Part shown: piece after piece, positions 63,843 to 64,000 of the stretch
Position numbering within the stretch: position 1 is the first letter of the stretch
Layout of the letters: each line of letters begins with the position of its first letter
Source: Thomasclavelia sp.
GTDB taxonomy: Bacteria; Bacillota_I; Bacilli_A; Erysipelotrichales; Coprobacillaceae
DNA: 64,000 bases
Assembly: GCA_028749475.1 (NCBI GenBank)
Contig: JAQVWN010000001.1
Location: forward strand, 1 to 64,000
Direction of reading: 5' to 3'
The notes under the pieces: generated by a model
Databases searched by the model: none
Told to the model about the DNA's origin: nothing
The model's input: only the letters and a program-made list of their open reading frames with translations
Position numbers and translations under genes: made by a program

Positions 63843-64000
63843 ATGAAAACATATATTCAACCATTATTTACAGCGGGACTAGTATTTCCCTTTATAGCAT
63901 TATTAATTACTATTCCTTACATGATTCATAACTATCGTAAGTATGGATCTATTTTATTTACTAGAACAGTAATTATCTATTCCTTTATTTTTTATTTATT
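63843..64000 (+). CDS. VanZ-family membrane protein, N-terminal part (runs off the window)
   Basis: The frame from ATG 63843 reads MKTYIQPLFTAGLVFPFIAL, then ITIPYMIHNYRKYGSI and RTVIIYSFIFYL, and is still open at base 64000. The P-F-I hydrophobic stretch followed by P-Y-M-I-x-N-Y-R-K-Y-G-S-I is the typical start of VanZ-like proteins. It is divergent from the protease gene with a 92-bp gap. Two helices are visible; function (teicoplanin-type resistance or envelope role) cannot be judged from the fragment. Confidence 0.72.
   Translation, partial: MKTYIQPLFTAGLVFPFIALLITIPYMIHNYRKYGSILFTRTVIIYSFIFYL

Overview
The window is AT-rich, uses TGG for Trp and stops normally at TGA, has strong AGGAGG-type ribosome sites, and encodes Gram-positive surface proteins with sortase-like C-termini, many PTS systems and a tryptophan T-box. 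This points to a low-GC, host-associated, fermentative member of the Bacillota. The mix of ChW repeats, choice-of-anchor A adhesins and PTS genes suggests Erysipelotrichia or Coprobacillaceae, but that placement is inference from gene content. Nearly every transcription unit ends in a recognisable hairpin, so operon limits are fairly clear.

Layout. 1-121: right end of an IS3-type insertion sequence. 278-2119: a membrane-anchored beta-helix surface protein. 2162-11467: a YeiH-type transporter, a dipeptidase with a TetR regulator, two small cell-envelope or hypothetical genes, a MarR-controlled heterodimeric ABC exporter and a polytopic membrane protein. 11581-14136: two tandem paralogous cell-wall proteins. 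14372-30524: a carbohydrate block with a mannose-type PTS (manXYZ-manO) behind a cre-like site and a leader terminator, a glucose-type EIICBA with a BglG-type antiterminator, two GH1 phospho-glycosidases and a sucrose regulon (scrR, scrA, scrB). Inside this block sit a DUF134-NifX fusion, apparently leaderless, and a DUF1848 gene.

30587-40765 is on the minus strand. It holds a choice-of-anchor A adhesin whose sorting signal is frameshifted away inside a tandem repeat, the complete tryptophan operon trpEGDC(FB)A behind a UGG-specifier T-box, and a second, SpaA-domain adhesin. 40965-45471: an unknown secreted protein, tex, tRNA-Glu, a PDZ-less HtrA-type protease and tRNA-Thr. 45571-50470: a redox or detoxification module (MarR, SDR, carboxymuconolactone decarboxylase-cupin, MerR, Old Yellow Enzyme-type oxidoreductase) with clear MarR- and MerR-type operators. 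50676-57858: asparagine synthetase, 3-hydroxyacyl-CoA dehydrogenase, tRNA-Leu, a YcxB-like protein, an aquaporin, an alpha/beta hydrolase, two identical tRNA-Ile and a tRNA-Ala, and an orphan EIIC. 57887-64000: a SNF2-family helicase, a secreted papain-like protease with six ChW repeats, and the start of a VanZ-family gene.

How the parts fit. Imported sugars are phosphorylated by PTS permeases and split by GH1 and GH32 enzymes, under LacI, BglG and probably CcpA-type control. Four surface proteins share a C-terminal xTGDNT motif in place of LPXTG, implying a sortase of matching specificity outside the window. No wholly novel multi-gene system was identified. The strongest unusual signals are: two in-frame fusions (TrpF-TrpB and DUF134-NifX) that keep a Shine-Dalgarno and ATG at the domain junction; the frameshifted adhesin; the attenuator-like leader of the mannose PTS; the leaderless, palindrome-overlapped promoter of the DUF134-NifX gene; and a 19-bp-spacer MerR promoter.
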